From Wohlfahrtiimonas chitiniclastica DSM 18708 (lineage in GTDB: Bacteria > Pseudomonadota > Gammaproteobacteria > Cardiobacteriales > Wohlfahrtiimonadaceae): a stretch of DNA of 64,000 bases. Position 1 is the first letter of the stretch, and every line of letters starts with the position of its first letter. The notes under the pieces are model-generated. The model searched no databases. It had not been told where the DNA came from and worked only from the letters and a program-made list of their open reading frames with translations. The position numbers and the translations under genes are program-made. The stretch spans positions 760,600 through 824,599 of the forward strand of contig NZ_AQXD01000001.1 of assembly GCF_000375345.1 (NCBI RefSeq). The letters are read 5' to 3'. Below are positions 24,454 to 34,966 of the stretch, piece after piece.

Positions 24454-25101
24454 TCATTCTACTATGTTTTTATCTTTTATGCATGCCAGCGCTTTTTGTA
24501 TGGGCGCAAAACTTCTGCGATGGGTTGGCAAAACGCCATGGGCAGCCAGTGCCGCTAAATGAGCCGCCGTTCCATAACCTTTGTGTTGTTTAAATCCATA
24601 TTCAGGATGATCTTGATCTAACGCAATCATGGACAAATCGCGCGCTGTTTTCGCTAAAATACTCGCCGCACTGATCTCTTGATGCAGTAAATCTCCTTTG
24701 ATCACCGTTTCACAAGCAAGGTGATTTGGAAATTTTGGATTTTGATTGCCATCCACGCGTACCAAATCTGGCGTCACATCCAAACCTGCCACCGCGCGGC
24801 GCATGGCTAGCAGTGTGGCTTGTAGAATATTAAGTGTGTCAATCTCCTCAACTGAAGCCGACGCTATGCACCAAGCTTTTGCTTTTTCTTTGATCTCTTG
24901 TGCGATGATGTAGCGCTTTTTCTCAGAGATTTTTTTTGAATCCGTTAAGCCTTCAATGCCATGATCTGCATCTAAAATCACAGCCGCGGCAAAAACATCG
25001 CCACATAAAGGGCCGCGCCCGGCTTCATCGACACCTGCAATTAAAAAAACGTTGTCATCATGCTCAGGTGTTTCAGTAAATAAAGAGAGTTGCGTATTCA
25101 T
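24454..25101 (-). CDS. rnhB: Ribonuclease HII
   Basis: The 215-residue enzyme cuts the RNA strand of RNA-DNA hybrids and single ribonucleotides in DNA. The catalytic acidic residues are visible in [21 protein letters not shown] (Asp-Glu) and, later, in [13 protein letters not shown] (Asp) and [21 protein letters not shown] (Asp). KISEKKR and [13 protein letters not shown] complete the family pattern. Its ATG shares one base with the lpxB stop (TGATG), continuing the lpx cluster as in many proteobacteria. Confidence 0.95.
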   Translation of the reverse strand: MNTQLSLFTETPEHDDNVFLIAGVDEAGRGPLCGDVFAAAVILDADHGIEGLTDSKKISEKKRYIIAQEIKEKAKAWCIASASVEEIDTLNILQATLLAMRRAVAGLDVTPDLVRVDGNQNPKFPNHLACETVIKGDLLHQEISAASILAKTARDLSMIALDQDHPEYGFKQHKGYGTAAHLAALAAHGVLPTHRRSFAPIQKALACIKDKNIVE

Positions 25102-26264
25102 CAGATGGAATTGACCAATTTATCAATGATGGCTTTAGCCGCCGCTTTATCTGCATTTAAACGCAGCGACTCATGCACTTTTAAAAATTCTGCATCAAGC
25201 ACATGGGCATCGGCTTTCTCAAATGCCTCTTCCACCAAGGGCTTTAAGCGCTCTGGCGTGACATCTGCTTGGAAAACTTCTGGCACCAATGGCTGACCCG
25301 ATAAAATATTTGGTAACGAGAAATATGGCGTGCGCACCACTTTTTTGGCAATGTATGCGGTGACCGATGAGAATTTATATGCCACCACCATCGGTTTTTT
25401 AAGGAGCAATGCCTCAAGGGTTGCAGTGCCTGAGGCAAGTAACACAACATCCGAAGCTTGCATCGCTAAACGTGAATCACCTTTTAAGACCACCATATGG
25501 GCTTGGGCTTCCTGGCTGAGCTTAGCCACCGCGCTTTCAATCACCTCATGAAGGTGATCGGTTGCCGCTGGAATCAATACTTTTAACTCAGGATGTGCAT
25601 CCATCAATAAGATGGCCGTTTGCATGAAGATGTCTAACAAGCGAGACACTTCACTGACGCGGCTGCCCGGCAACAATGCCAGCACTTTGCCATGCTCAGG
25701 TAAATTTAGGGTTTGACGGGCATAAGCCACATCGGGCTGCAACGGGATTTCATCGGCCAAGCGATGACCAACGCACGCTGCATCCATTTTATGCTTTTGA
25801 TACAGTGCCACTTCAAATGGAAAGAGGCACAAAACTTTATCCACCGACTTTTTGATGGTAAAAACACGTTTTTCACGCCACACCCAAATTGATGGGGAGA
25901 CGTAATGAAAAGTGGTGATGCCAATCTGTTTGACAGAGGCTGCCACTTTTAAATTAAAATCTGGGGCATCGATGCCAATAAAGGCAATCGGCATGCGATC
26001 TTCGGCGGCTTTGACCAATTGCGCCTTTAAACGCAGCAATTTAGGCAAATGCACCAAGACTTCAAAGAGCCCCATCACCGATAATGTTTCGATCGGTGCT
26101 AGACTCTCTAAGCCTTCAGCAATCATCAGTGGACCCCCGACGCCAAAAAATTCAGCGTGCGGAAACTCCACTTTCAATGCTCGGATTAAACCTGCACCTA
26201 AAATATCACCCGATAATTCACCGGCAACAATCATAAAAGTGGGCGAGGATGATATTTCTTTCAC
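25101..26264 (-). CDS. lpxB: Lipid-A-disaccharide synthase LpxB
   Basis: The 387-residue glycosyltransferase (GT19) joins UDP-2,3-diacylglucosamine and lipid X to form the lipid A disaccharide at the inner-membrane surface. Family blocks are [61 protein letters not shown] and [21 protein letters not shown]. The start is a GTG at 26264 with AAGG seven bases upstream. It lies 20 bases after lpxA. The order lpxD-fabZ-lpxA-lpxB-rnhB is the standard one. Confidence 0.94.
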   Translation of the reverse strand: MKEISSSPTFMIVAGELSGDILGAGLIRALKVEFPHAEFFGVGGPLMIAEGLESLAPIETLSVMGLFEVLVHLPKLLRLKAQLVKAAEDRMPIAFIGIDAPDFNLKVAASVKQIGITTFHYVSPSIWVWREKRVFTIKKSVDKVLCLFPFEVALYQKHKMDAACVGHRLADEIPLQPDVAYARQTLNLPEHGKVLALLPGSRVSEVSRLLDIFMQTAILLMDAHPELKVLIPAATDHLHEVIESAVAKLSQEAQAHMVVLKGDSRLAMQASDVVLLASGTATLEALLLKKPMVVAYKFSSVTAYIAKKVVRTPYFSLPNILSGQPLVPEVFQADVTPERLKPLVEEAFEKADAHVLDAEFLKVHESLRLNADKAAAKAIIDKLVNSI

Positions 26265-26284
26265 AGGTTAACCTTCTTTTTAAT

Positions 26285-27073
26285 TTAACGCACAATACCA
26301 CGTTGAGTGGGCACTTCTAAAAAGTCCACCATTTGTTGCAAATGTGGGAACTCTTTGGCCAGCACTTTAATCTCATCGATGGCATCTTGAAGCATCAAGT
26401 TTTGACGATACAAAATTTTATACGCACGTTTCGTGGCTAAAATGGCATCACTTGAATAGTTGTGACGACGCAGCCCTTCTGAGTTGATGCCCGCAGGCTC
26501 AGCACGGTAACCGGCTGCCGTAATGAATGGTGGCACATCGCGATGAATCCCCGATGAGAAACCTGTAATGGCACCTGTCCCAACGCGGCAGCGCTGATAC
26601 ACCATAGAATAGCCGCCTAAAATCACATCATCTTCAATGGTGACATGTCCGGCTAAAGATGCACCATTGGCAAAAATGGTGCGCGAACCGACGATGCAAT
26701 CATGGGCAATGTGACACGTTGCCATGATCCAGTTGTCGTCCCCAATTTTAGTAAGGCTCGCATCTTGCACCGTGCCACGATTGATTGAAACATATTCACG
26801 AAACGTATTGCGATCACCAATGTGCAACTCAGTAAAATCGTCCGCTTTGAACTTTTTATCCTGTGGCACTTCACCGATGGAAGAGAATTGATAAAACGTG
26901 TTATCTTCCCCGATGATGGTATTTGCACCAATGACTACGTGGGAAATGAGTTTTGTCCCACGACCAATGCGGCTATTTTCACCCACGATGCAAAATGGGC
27001 CGATGCTCACATCCTCCGCAATGACTGCGGTTTCATGAATGACGGCGGTTGAATGGATTAAATTTTCTGGCAT
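26285..27073 (-). CDS. lpxA: UDP-N-acetylglucosamine acyltransferase LpxA
   Basis: The 262-residue left-handed beta-helix enzyme transfers an R-3-hydroxyacyl chain from ACP to the 3-OH of UDP-GlcNAc, the first step of lipid A synthesis. Hexapeptide repeats run through the first two thirds. The catalytic histidine is His124 in ATCHIAHDC, matching His125 of E. coli. At the acyl-chain ruler position (Gly173 in E. coli) this protein has Phe172, in ITGFSSGIHRDVPP. A bulky residue here shortens the accepted chain in P. aeruginosa LpxA (Met), so a chain shorter than C14 is predicted. AGGAGG lies eight bases before the ATG. Confidence 0.95.
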   Translation of the reverse strand: MPENLIHSTAVIHETAVIAEDVSIGPFCIVGENSRIGRGTKLISHVVIGANTIIGEDNTFYQFSSIGEVPQDKKFKADDFTELHIGDRNTFREYVSINRGTVQDASLTKIGDDNWIMATCHIAHDCIVGSRTIFANGASLAGHVTIEDDVILGGYSMVYQRCRVGTGAITGFSSGIHRDVPPFITAAGYRAEPAGINSEGLRRHNYSSDAILATKRAYKILYRQNLMLQDAIDEIKVLAKEFPHLQQMVDFLEVPTQRGIVR

Positions 27074-27096
27074 GATTCATTCCTCCTTAAACAGAG

Positions 27097-27552
27097 TTAA
27101 AATGCCTCCTGACGCATACACATGACTTCTGCTTCACACACCACAGTGCCATCAACGCGCGCAACGCCAGAAAACGACCAAATACCACGACGCGCTTTTA
27201 AGAATTTCACTTCGATTTCCATGGTATCACCGGGTTCAACAGGCTTTCTAAAGCGCGCTTTATCAATCCCTACAAAGTAGTAAATGGAGTTTGGCGTCGC
27301 ATCTTGACCCGCTGTTTTATATGCTAAAATGCCTGTGGCTTGTGCAATGGCTTCTAAAATCAATACACCCGGCATAATCGGTTTCACAGGAAAGTGGCCT
27401 GTGAAGTAGGGTTCATTGTAGGTCACATTTTTGCGTGCTAACAATGTTTCGCCTTCTACATAATCCAAAACGCGATCGATCATCAAAAATGGATAGCGAT
27501 GGGGTAAAAACTTCATAATTTCGTTGATGTCAATCATTTTAGAATCAGACAC
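27097..27552 (-). CDS. fabZ: 3-hydroxyacyl-[ACP] dehydratase FabZ
   Basis: The 151-residue hotdog-fold enzyme dehydrates 3-hydroxyacyl-ACP in fatty acid elongation and competes with LpxA for the same substrate. The catalytic histidine is in [27 protein letters not shown], and the glutamate is in the same block. [13 protein letters not shown] is the N-terminal signature. The start is a GTG at 27552 with AAGGTG six bases upstream; an ATG five codons later is the alternative. It lies between lpxD and lpxA. Confidence 0.95.
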   Translation of the reverse strand: MSDSKMIDINEIMKFLPHRYPFLMIDRVLDYVEGETLLARKNVTYNEPYFTGHFPVKPIMPGVLILEAIAQATGILAYKTAGQDATPNSIYYFVGIDKARFRKPVEPGDTMEIEVKFLKARRGIWSFSGVARVDGTVVCEAEVMCMRQEAF

Positions 27553-27566
27553 TGTTTCACCTTTCC

Positions 27567-28601
27567 TTATTCTTCAAAGTCTATTTTCTTCTCTAAAGCC
27601 TTCACACGGCGATAGAGTTTATCAATGTTTTGTAGCTGAACCACATTTTTGCGCCAGCTACGATTATCTGTCACAGGCATTCCGGATGAATACACGCCAG
27701 GCTCAATCAACGAATGAGTAACCATTGTATCCCCCGTCACCATGACGCCGTCATGCAACTTGATGTGCCCGTTGATACCGACACCGCCGCCAATGACGAC
27801 GCGATTACCAATCGTCGCAGAACCCGCGATGCCCGTAAATCCTGAAATTACGGTGTGTTCACCGACGATGCCATTGTGCCCTAATTGCACATGGTTATCG
27901 ATTTTTGTGCCTTTGCCAATCACTGTATCTTCAATCGCACCGCGGTCAATACAGCTATTTGCCCCAATGTCCACATCATCCGATAAAATGACGCGACCCA
28001 CTTGAGCAATTTTTACATAACCTGTCGCTCCTGGCGCAAAGCCAAAACCTTCTGCCCCAATCACAACGCCTGAATGGAGCGTCACGCGATCGCCTAAAAT
28101 ACAACCATAACAAATGGTGACATTCGGATATAAAAAGCAGCCTTTGCCCAGCACCACATTCTCTTCAATGACGCTGCCGGCTTTAATCACAGAATCATCA
28201 CCGATTTGTACGCCCGCTTCAATCACCACATTTGCGCCAATGTAGACATTTTCGCCAATGGTTGCCGTTTCATCAATCACGGCTGAAGGATGAATGGTGC
28301 GCACTAAATGGGTTTGACGCGTATCAAATAGATGAGAAACATACGCCCACGCTAAATAAGGATTTTTAGTGACCAAGGCATTACCTTGATAATGCTCTGC
28401 TAAATCAGGCGCTAAAATCACCACAGATGCTTCTGTTGTTTCTAAAAACTGACGATATTTCACGTTATTGATAAACGCGATCTCACCTGCTTTGGCATTC
28501 TGGATCGTCGCTAAACGCGTGATCTGACAATTTTGATCACCTTTCAATTCCAAATCATTGATGTGGTGCGCCACATAATCATAAATTTCTGACAATAACA
28601 T
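27567..28601 (-). CDS. lpxD: UDP-3-O-(3-hydroxyacyl)glucosamine N-acyltransferase LpxD
   Basis: The 344-residue enzyme adds the second R-3-hydroxyacyl chain, to the amino group of the lipid A precursor. It has an N-terminal uridine-binding domain (to about residue 100), a hexapeptide-repeat beta-helix ([33 protein letters not shown] onward) and a C-terminal helix. The catalytic histidine is in [20 protein letters not shown]. It follows the skp-like gene by one base and precedes fabZ by 14. Confidence 0.95.
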   Translation of the reverse strand: MLLSEIYDYVAHHINDLELKGDQNCQITRLATIQNAKAGEIAFINNVKYRQFLETTEASVVILAPDLAEHYQGNALVTKNPYLAWAYVSHLFDTRQTHLVRTIHPSAVIDETATIGENVYIGANVVIEAGVQIGDDSVIKAGSVIEENVVLGKGCFLYPNVTICYGCILGDRVTLHSGVVIGAEGFGFAPGATGYVKIAQVGRVILSDDVDIGANSCIDRGAIEDTVIGKGTKIDNHVQLGHNGIVGEHTVISGFTGIAGSATIGNRVVIGGGVGINGHIKLHDGVMVTGDTMVTHSLIEPGVYSSGMPVTDNRSWRKNVVQLQNIDKLYRRVKALEKKIDFEE

Positions 28602-28602
28602 G

Positions 28603-29112
28603 TTATTTCTCTAGTTTTTCTCTTAATTTATTTAAGATGGAGTCGGTCACTTGTAAGCGATCGGCGGAAAAGATCATGCCGGATTCCATAATGAGATCAT
28701 ACTGATTATCCTCAGCATATTCTAAAATGGTGTCGGTGATCTCTTTATGCATTTTGTAGAGCTCTTCATTGCGGCGCAGATTATAATCTTGACGAAACTC
28801 TGAAGCTAAACGGGCATATTCGCGCTCTAAATTGAGCAAGCTGCGTTCATTCTCTTTGCGCTCTGAATCATCTAAGGCAGACGTCACAATGGAATCTTGC
28901 GAGCTTTTCATCTCAAGGCTTAAATTTCTGAGCATCTCATCTTTTTGGGCAAATTCATCTTGCAGGCTTTTTTGTACGCCTTTAATTTGCGAATACTCTT
29001 CCACTAAGCGTGGCATGTCCACAACGCCCACTTTCAGTGATTGCGCTGTGGCAGCATTGAAAGCCAAATTGCATGAGATCAGCAAAATGGCTTGAAGCAT
29101 CCAACGTTTCAT
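28603..29112 (-). CDS. skp: OmpH/Skp-family periplasmic chaperone
   Basis: The 169-residue protein has a signal peptide (cleavage near ATAQ-SLKVG). The body is long, highly charged and predicted coiled-coil ([28 protein letters not shown], then [28 protein letters not shown]), the tentacle structure of Skp. It binds unfolded outer-membrane proteins on their way to BamA, whose gene lies directly upstream and shares one base with its start. The sequence is divergent from E. coli Skp, but position and architecture agree. Confidence 0.9.
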   Translation of the reverse strand: MKRWMLQAILLISCNLAFNAATAQSLKVGVVDMPRLVEEYSQIKGVQKSLQDEFAQKDEMLRNLSLEMKSSQDSIVTSALDDSERKENERSLLNLEREYARLASEFRQDYNLRRNEELYKMHKEITDTILEYAEDNQYDLIMESGMIFSADRLQVTDSILNKLREKLEK

Positions 29113-31502
29113 TAGAACGGAATACCAATGGAGAACTGGAATTTCTGCGTGCGGTCATAAGATTCTGATTTGATCGGGTTCGCATAGGAGAACACCAATG
29201 GACCAATTGGAGAGAACCATGCCACGCTCACACCGGCAGAATAACGTAAGCTTGATGTTTTAAAGCTTTTGTATTTGTCATTGTTGTGCACGTTTTCGCG
29301 CAAGTTATCGCCTAAACCATACACTTGACCGGCATCAAAGAACACAGACCATCTTAAGTTGTTGCTCTCTGCAAAGCCTGGCACGCGCATAATGAGTTCA
29401 GCCGTTGCATTCATTTGTAAATCACCGCCAGCGGCTTGATCATTCACATAACGCGGACCTAATGTACCTGAACGATAACCACGAACCGTTCTTAAACCAC
29501 CTGAGTAGTAACGCTCATAAAATGGTAAGCCGGAAGTTTTGCCGTAGCCATAACCTTTGGCAATGTCACCACGCAAGTTCAACACCACATCATCCCCATC
29601 AAACAATGGATAGAAGCTGCTGTGTTTAAAGGCCACTTTGTAGAATTCATCCGTTGAACCCGGCAATGTACCCGATAACGTCAATGAGTTGAGTGAGCCT
29701 TCTGTGGCAAATACGGTGCGATCACGCGTATCACGAGAAATCCCGGTGCTGAAACGAATCAAGTTTTTCTTCTTCGTCACACGATTCCAGTTGCCACCAT
29801 TGTAACCTTCACAATACCCTGTATTGCCGTACTCTTTACACTCAGTGCCGGTTAAATCTTTAACGATTTCCATCGGCGTTTCACGAGTGGTTTTGATGTT
29901 CAAACGGTCATAACCCACACTTGCACCCACGGATGTAAACTCAGTCAATGGATAACCAAAGTTAAAGCTTAAACCATAACCATCCATCAAATAGTCAGCG
30001 GTGTAATCGTTTTTATTCTTCTGTTTTGTATAATGCGCAGAGACACCCGCACTCACACCACTGTCCGTAAAGTATGGATTGGTGTAAGAGATGTTAAAAG
30101 ATTGTGTTTCATCATCCGTTTCCGCAGACACATACAACTGATTACCTGTCCCCATGAAGTTTGGCTGATCAAAACTAATGTTGAAACCAAATTTAGATTC
30201 CATGCCATAGCTCAAACCAAATGTGATGCTCCCTGCGCTGCGCTCTTTAACCTTATAGGTTAAATCCACAAGATCAGAATCCACTTGGCGCGTGACGACA
30301 TCGACATCTTCCACATAAGGCAAACGCTGTAAACGCACTTTTGAGCGCTCAACGTCACTGGACATGAATTGTCCGCCTTCCATCTGACGAATTTCACGAC
30401 GGAAAACATTGTCTTGTGTCCGTTCGTTCCCTTCGATGTTCACGCGGCGCACATAAATTTTCTCACCATTATCCACAGAGAAAATCATTTTAACGGTTTT
30501 ATTCTCTTCATCGATGTCCGGAATGGCATTGACGCGTGCAAGCGCATAACCATCATCCCCAAGGCGATCTTGAATGGCTTTCACAGCCGCATCCACTTTT
30601 GATTTTTTGTAATATTTGCCTTTATCGATGTCCACCAATGCGGTTAATTCTTCTAATGGCACATGGGTGTTGCCCACCACTTCAAAATCTGTAATGCGAT
30701 AACGATTGCCTTCATGCACATCAATGTCCACAAATAAGCGCTCTTGATCTGGTGCCACAGAGGCTAAAGAGGAATTCACCTCCGCTTTCATAAAGCCGCG
30801 CTCTTGGTAGAATTTCTCAATCGATTCCACATCTTCACCCACGATGCGTGGGCTGTAACGATCTGATTTGGTCAACAGCGTCATAAAGCCAGACTCTTTG
30901 GTCTTCATTTGCTTTTTGAGTTTACCATCGCCGTAATTTTCATTGCCCGTAAAAGAGATGTCTGCCAATTCAGCGGTTTTACCTTCAGAGACCGCCAATT
31001 CAACATTCACACGATTACGTGGCAACTCAATGACATTGACATCAATTTTTGTGGTGTATTTGCCACGTTCTTCATAGGCTTTGAGTAAATCGTTTTTAAT
31101 GGATGCCATTTTAGAGGCGCTGTAGGTTTTCCCTTCGGATAAACCTGCCATTTTAAGCATCTCTTTAAATTGCTTAGAGCCCACATCTTTATTGCCTGTG
31201 ACATTCACACGGTCAATGACTGGGCGCTCCACCACATTGATGACCAACACGCCATTTTGTTGGTAAACACGCACATCATCAAAGAGTTCTGTGGCATATA
31301 AGCGACCAATTGTCTCTTGGATGTTACCTTTTTTAAGTGTCGCTGTATCACCACCTAATTGTGAAAAGACTGTACCAGCATTGAGTCTTTGCAGACCTTC
31401 AACGCGAACATCTCGCACAGAATAGTTTTGTGCATAAACGAGAGGCATTGCTAATAACAAAGCCGTTGCGAGTATCGATTTTTGACAATTCTTGAGGACC
31501 AT
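29112..31502 (-). CDS. bamA: Outer-membrane protein assembly factor BamA
   Basis: The 796-residue protein has a signal peptide ending at LVYA-QNYSV, five POTRA repeats (to about residue 420; the first starts VRDVRVEGLQRLNAGTVF) and a 16-strand beta-barrel of the Omp85 family. The VRGY motif of the lid loop occurs in GLRTVRGYRSGTLGPRY. The C-terminal phenylalanine (KFQFSIGIPF) is the outer-membrane targeting signal. It is the core of the BAM complex. A barrel loop around CKEYGNTGYC holds two cysteines about eight residues apart, likely a disulfide on the surface. No terminator is seen in the 89 bases between rseP and bamA. Confidence 0.96.
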   Translation of the reverse strand: MVLKNCQKSILATALLLAMPLVYAQNYSVRDVRVEGLQRLNAGTVFSQLGGDTATLKKGNIQETIGRLYATELFDDVRVYQQNGVLVINVVERPVIDRVNVTGNKDVGSKQFKEMLKMAGLSEGKTYSASKMASIKNDLLKAYEERGKYTTKIDVNVIELPRNRVNVELAVSEGKTAELADISFTGNENYGDGKLKKQMKTKESGFMTLLTKSDRYSPRIVGEDVESIEKFYQERGFMKAEVNSSLASVAPDQERLFVDIDVHEGNRYRITDFEVVGNTHVPLEELTALVDIDKGKYYKKSKVDAAVKAIQDRLGDDGYALARVNAIPDIDEENKTVKMIFSVDNGEKIYVRRVNIEGNERTQDNVFRREIRQMEGGQFMSSDVERSKVRLQRLPYVEDVDVVTRQVDSDLVDLTYKVKERSAGSITFGLSYGMESKFGFNISFDQPNFMGTGNQLYVSAETDDETQSFNISYTNPYFTDSGVSAGVSAHYTKQKNKNDYTADYLMDGYGLSFNFGYPLTEFTSVGASVGYDRLNIKTTRETPMEIVKDLTGTECKEYGNTGYCEGYNGGNWNRVTKKKNLIRFSTGISRDTRDRTVFATEGSLNSLTLSGTLPGSTDEFYKVAFKHSSFYPLFDGDDVVLNLRGDIAKGYGYGKTSGLPFYERYYSGGLRTVRGYRSGTLGPRYVNDQAAGGDLQMNATAELIMRVPGFAESNNLRWSVFFDAGQVYGLGDNLRENVHNNDKYKSFKTSSLRYSAGVSVAWFSPIGPLVFSYANPIKSESYDRTQKFQFSIGIPF

Positions 31503-31591
31503 TATTATTCTCTAACACTATAAAATCTGAAGGTAAACTAGGCGACAATATACAGAATTTGAGGCGTAATTACCACTCATTTAATAGACAG

Positions 31592-32941
31592 CTAAAACCA
31601 CTTAGCCACATCATAACTGATGACCACCGCCATAAAAATAAACATGACGAGCGCACCTAATTGCAAAACTTTGACCTTAATACTATCAGGGAATTGATGT
31701 TTGCCCATGATTTTTTCAATCCCAAGCCCCACTAAGCGCCCACCATCTAAGACAGGAATGGGCAATAAGTTCAATAAACCAATGTTAATGCTAAAGAGCG
31801 CAGCAAGCTGCACAAAGTAAACCAAACCTGAAGCAAGCGCTTGTCCTGCAATGTTTGCAATGCTCACAGGCCCTGCCATTGTATTGATGTGAAAATCCCC
31901 TGTAATCATGCGCCCAAGGAATTTAAACACCATCAAACCATCGCTCACAGTTTTATGCACCGCAGCGCTCAATGCATCGATTGGCCCTAGGCGATCTTTG
32001 GTCACTAAATCTTTATAAATGGACGCATCAATCATCACACCTAAACGTACGCGACCGTCTGCATCTGCCTGCGGCATTAATGTTTTACGCTCTATTTTTC
32101 CGCCGCGATCAATGATGACCTCTACCGCTTGCCCATCTTTTAAATCAGCGGCCACCGTCAATACATCGTGCCATTCTGGCGTTTGATGGCCCGCAATTTC
32201 AATGATGTCATCGCCCTTCATTAAACCTGCGATTTCTGCGGCACTCCCTGCAACCACCTCAGAGATAATCGGTTTTAATGCAGGCAAATAAAGATTCACA
32301 CCCAGCTCTTTGTACAAATCTGTCTTGGCATCTAATTTTAAAGACTCGCCAATGTCTAACGTGGCATAACGCTCTTTACCATTGCGCTCATACACGATTT
32401 CTGCCTTGCCATCGTCTAAATATTCGATGAGCTTTTGCATCATGTCCGTAAAACTTTCGACATTTTCGCCATCAATGGTGCGAATGAGATCGCCATTTTG
32501 TAATCCTGCGCTCGCAAAGGGTTGTTCTGCCGTCACTTCGACATAGGGCTTATAAGCCGGCACGCCATACATGAATAAGCCCCAAAGCAATGCAATTGCC
32601 AGCACAATATTGGCCAAAGGGCCAGCAGCAACGACACACGCACGCTTCCAAATCGGAGCGTCTTTAAACTTCATCCCTTCACTGAAGGATTCTGTGTGCC
32701 CTTCATCATCCACAAACGCCACATAACCACCGAGTGGAATGAGTCCAACAGCATATTCAATGCCATCTTTTCCTTTGCGGGACCAAATGTTTTTCCCAAA
32801 GCCAATGCTGAACTTTGAGACGGCAAAACCCAATTTACGCGCCACATAAAAGTGACCAAATTCATGGATGGTGACCAAAAGTCCCATCAAAATAATGAAT
32901 CCGCCCACAGAGCGGAAAAAGGTTTCTAACCATTCAAACAT
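31592..32941 (-). CDS. rseP: Site-2 intramembrane protease RseP
   Basis: The 449-residue inner-membrane zinc protease cleaves anti-sigma factor RseA after DegS and removes signal peptides left in the membrane. The zinc motif HEXXH is in TIHEFGHFYVARKLG (residues about 24-38). The third zinc ligand is in LLNLLPIPVLDGGRLV near the C-terminus. Two PDZ domains lie between (PFASAGLQNGDLIRTIDGENV; GSAAEIAGLMKGDDIIEIAG). It follows dxr by three bases. Confidence 0.95.
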   Translation of the reverse strand: MFEWLETFFRSVGGFIILMGLLVTIHEFGHFYVARKLGFAVSKFSIGFGKNIWSRKGKDGIEYAVGLIPLGGYVAFVDDEGHTESFSEGMKFKDAPIWKRACVVAAGPLANIVLAIALLWGLFMYGVPAYKPYVEVTAEQPFASAGLQNGDLIRTIDGENVESFTDMMQKLIEYLDDGKAEIVYERNGKERYATLDIGESLKLDAKTDLYKELGVNLYLPALKPIISEVVAGSAAEIAGLMKGDDIIEIAGHQTPEWHDVLTVAADLKDGQAVEVIIDRGGKIERKTLMPQADADGRVRLGVMIDASIYKDLVTKDRLGPIDALSAAVHKTVSDGLMVFKFLGRMITGDFHINTMAGPVSIANIAGQALASGLVYFVQLAALFSINIGLLNLLPIPVLDGGRLVGLGIEKIMGKHQFPDSIKVKVLQLGALVMFIFMAVVISYDVAKWF

Positions 32942-32944
32942 CGC

Positions 32945-34120
32945 TTACACATCCTTTAAGGCAAGTTTGGTGCGCTCACGAATGATGCGATCATACTCAA
33001 TGATTGCATCAAACGAGGTCAGCGGCCCATCGGTCAATTGATCTAAAAAAGCTTCCAACTTTCTTGGAATGTCCAAATAGCTGATTTTATCCGCTAAAAA
33101 AGCTTCCACTAATAATTCATTGATGGCGTTCATCGCCACTAAATAAGTATTGCCTTTACGCAAGCACTCTTTGGCAATGCGAAGGCATGCAAAGCGCTCT
33201 AAATCAGGTTTTTCAAACGTTAGATCCATCATTTGCGTCATATCAACGGGCTTTTTACCCGATAAAATGCGATCCGGATAACCAAGCGCATGGGCAATCG
33301 GAATCGTCATATCCGGTTCACCTAATTGCGCAAGCAATGAGCCATCTTGATACGCCACCAATGAATGAATGATGCTTTGCGGGTGGATCACCACATCAAT
33401 ATGATCCGGATCCATATCAAATAAAAAGTGCGCTTCAATGAACTCAAGCCCTTTGTTCATCAATGTCGATGAATCAATCGTGACTTTCGCGCCCATGTCC
33501 CAGCGTGGATGTTTAAGCGCATCTTCCTTACGGATCGATGCCATTTGCTCTAAAGTGAACGTGCGAAAAGGGCCACCTGATGCCGTTAATACCAATTGAG
33601 CAACACCTGATAATGTGCTCTGCCCTTGTGTATTTTTTGGCAAGCACTGAAAGAGTGCATTGTGCTCGCTGTCAATGGGCAGTAGCATTGCGCCATGGGT
33701 TTTCACAGCCTCCATAAAAAGCGCGCCGCCCATCACCAAGCTCTCTTTATTCGCAAGCAAAATGGTTTTACCGGCTTTAACGGCGGATAATGAAGACAAA
33801 AAGCCTTTAGCCCCCACAATCGCTGCAACCACCACATCAATCTCTGGCATCATCACCAAATCATTGATGGCAGCTTCGCCGCGCCATACCGTGATGTTCA
33901 TTTGATGCTGTTTAAATAAAGCTTCAAGTTCCGCGGCGGCAGTTTCATTGGCCATCACCACATATTGCGGTGAAAACTCTTGGCAAATGGCAAACATTTT
34001 CGCCACGCTGCGATCGGCCACGACAGAATGCACTTGATACAACGCTGGATTATTGCGGATGACAGTTAATGTCGATGTGCCGATGGAGCCTGTTGCTCCT
34101 AAGATGGAAACGCGTTTCAT
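32945..34120 (-). CDS. dxr: 1-deoxy-D-xylulose 5-phosphate reductoisomerase Dxr
   Basis: The 391-residue enzyme makes 2-C-methylerythritol 4-phosphate with NADPH, the committed step of isoprenoid synthesis, which supplies UppS further up the operon. The NADPH motif is ILGATGSIGTSTLTVI. The metal and substrate site is in LLPIDSEHNALFQCL, with TASGGPFR as the flexible loop. MGAKVTIDSSTLMNKGLEFIEA and HPQSIIHSLV complete it. It overlaps cdsA by four bases (ATGA). Confidence 0.96.
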   Translation of the reverse strand: MKRVSILGATGSIGTSTLTVIRNNPALYQVHSVVADRSVAKMFAICQEFSPQYVVMANETAAAELEALFKQHQMNITVWRGEAAINDLVMMPEIDVVVAAIVGAKGFLSSLSAVKAGKTILLANKESLVMGGALFMEAVKTHGAMLLPIDSEHNALFQCLPKNTQGQSTLSGVAQLVLTASGGPFRTFTLEQMASIRKEDALKHPRWDMGAKVTIDSSTLMNKGLEFIEAHFLFDMDPDHIDVVIHPQSIIHSLVAYQDGSLLAQLGEPDMTIPIAHALGYPDRILSGKKPVDMTQMMDLTFEKPDLERFACLRIAKECLRKGNTYLVAMNAINELLVEAFLADKISYLDIPRKLEAFLDQLTDGPLTSFDAIIEYDRIIRERTKLALKDV

Positions 34121-34956
34121 AATGTGCTGACATTCATATTAAAAAGATAAAAACCGAACGCAAAGAAGGTGGCACCGGCAATTAAGCCATCGATGCGATC
34201 GAGCACCCCACCATGTCCCGGAAAGAGATTGCCGCTGTCTTTATAACCGGCATGGCGCTTAATTAAGCTCTCATATAAATCACCAGAAACAGACAACATC
34301 GATGCAATCATGGAAATTAAAATAAATCCAAATTTTTGGCCAACCGAAAAGCTCTCTGGCAATGAAAGCGCCACTAAAATGGCAAACAACGTCGAAAAAA
34401 TTAAGCCGCCTAGCGCGCCTTCAATCGTTTTGCCAGGGCTAATGCTTGGCGCCAATTTATTGACACCCATTTTGCGCCCCACAAAGTAAGCGCCACTGTC
34501 GGCCAATGCCACCAACGCAATCACATACAACACTAAACCAAAGCCATAACCGCCCGGCAATTGATGCAGCATGCCAATGGAGACAAAAAAGCCCATCAAC
34601 ATTAAAGAGGAACAAAAAGCCGTCAAACGTGTGGACACAATCCAATCACGCGGATATTTGACTTGTAAATACAACACCACCGGCACAGCTAGCCACACAT
34701 AAGTGGCAAATGCATTGACGGTTAATAATAAATCGTGAGAATGCGTCACTAAAAAAATGTACGCAATGACCAATAACAGTGTATTGATGAGCAAATATGG
34801 CAAACGCACATCTTCATGCAGCATGCGTGCCCACTCAATGACACCAATGATCACAACGACAAGCAACGCCAATTGAAACAACCAAGAGGGTAAAAAGCGA
34901 ATGGCAAATAACGCCACCAGCGCCATGATGATTCCTGTAACAACGCGTTCTTTCAT
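34117..34956 (-). CDS. cdsA: Phosphatidate cytidylyltransferase CdsA
   Basis: The 279-residue membrane enzyme makes CDP-diacylglycerol from phosphatidic acid and CTP, the branch point of phospholipid synthesis. It has about eight hydrophobic segments. The signature at the C-terminal end, SGDLYESLIKRHAGYKDSG followed by LFPGHGGVLDRIDG, carries the catalytic metal-binding aspartates. SPGKTIEGALGG is another conserved block. It lies between uppS and dxr, with short or overlapping junctions. Confidence 0.95.
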   Translation of the reverse strand: MKERVVTGIIMALVALFAIRFLPSWLFQLALLVVVIIGVIEWARMLHEDVRLPYLLINTLLLVIAYIFLVTHSHDLLLTVNAFATYVWLAVPVVLYLQVKYPRDWIVSTRLTAFCSSLMLMGFFVSIGMLHQLPGGYGFGLVLYVIALVALADSGAYFVGRKMGVNKLAPSISPGKTIEGALGGLIFSTLFAILVALSLPESFSVGQKFGFILISMIASMLSVSGDLYESLIKRHAGYKDSGNLFPGHGGVLDRIDGLIAGATFFAFGFYLFNMNVSTL

Positions 34957-34966
34957 ATCATTATTC

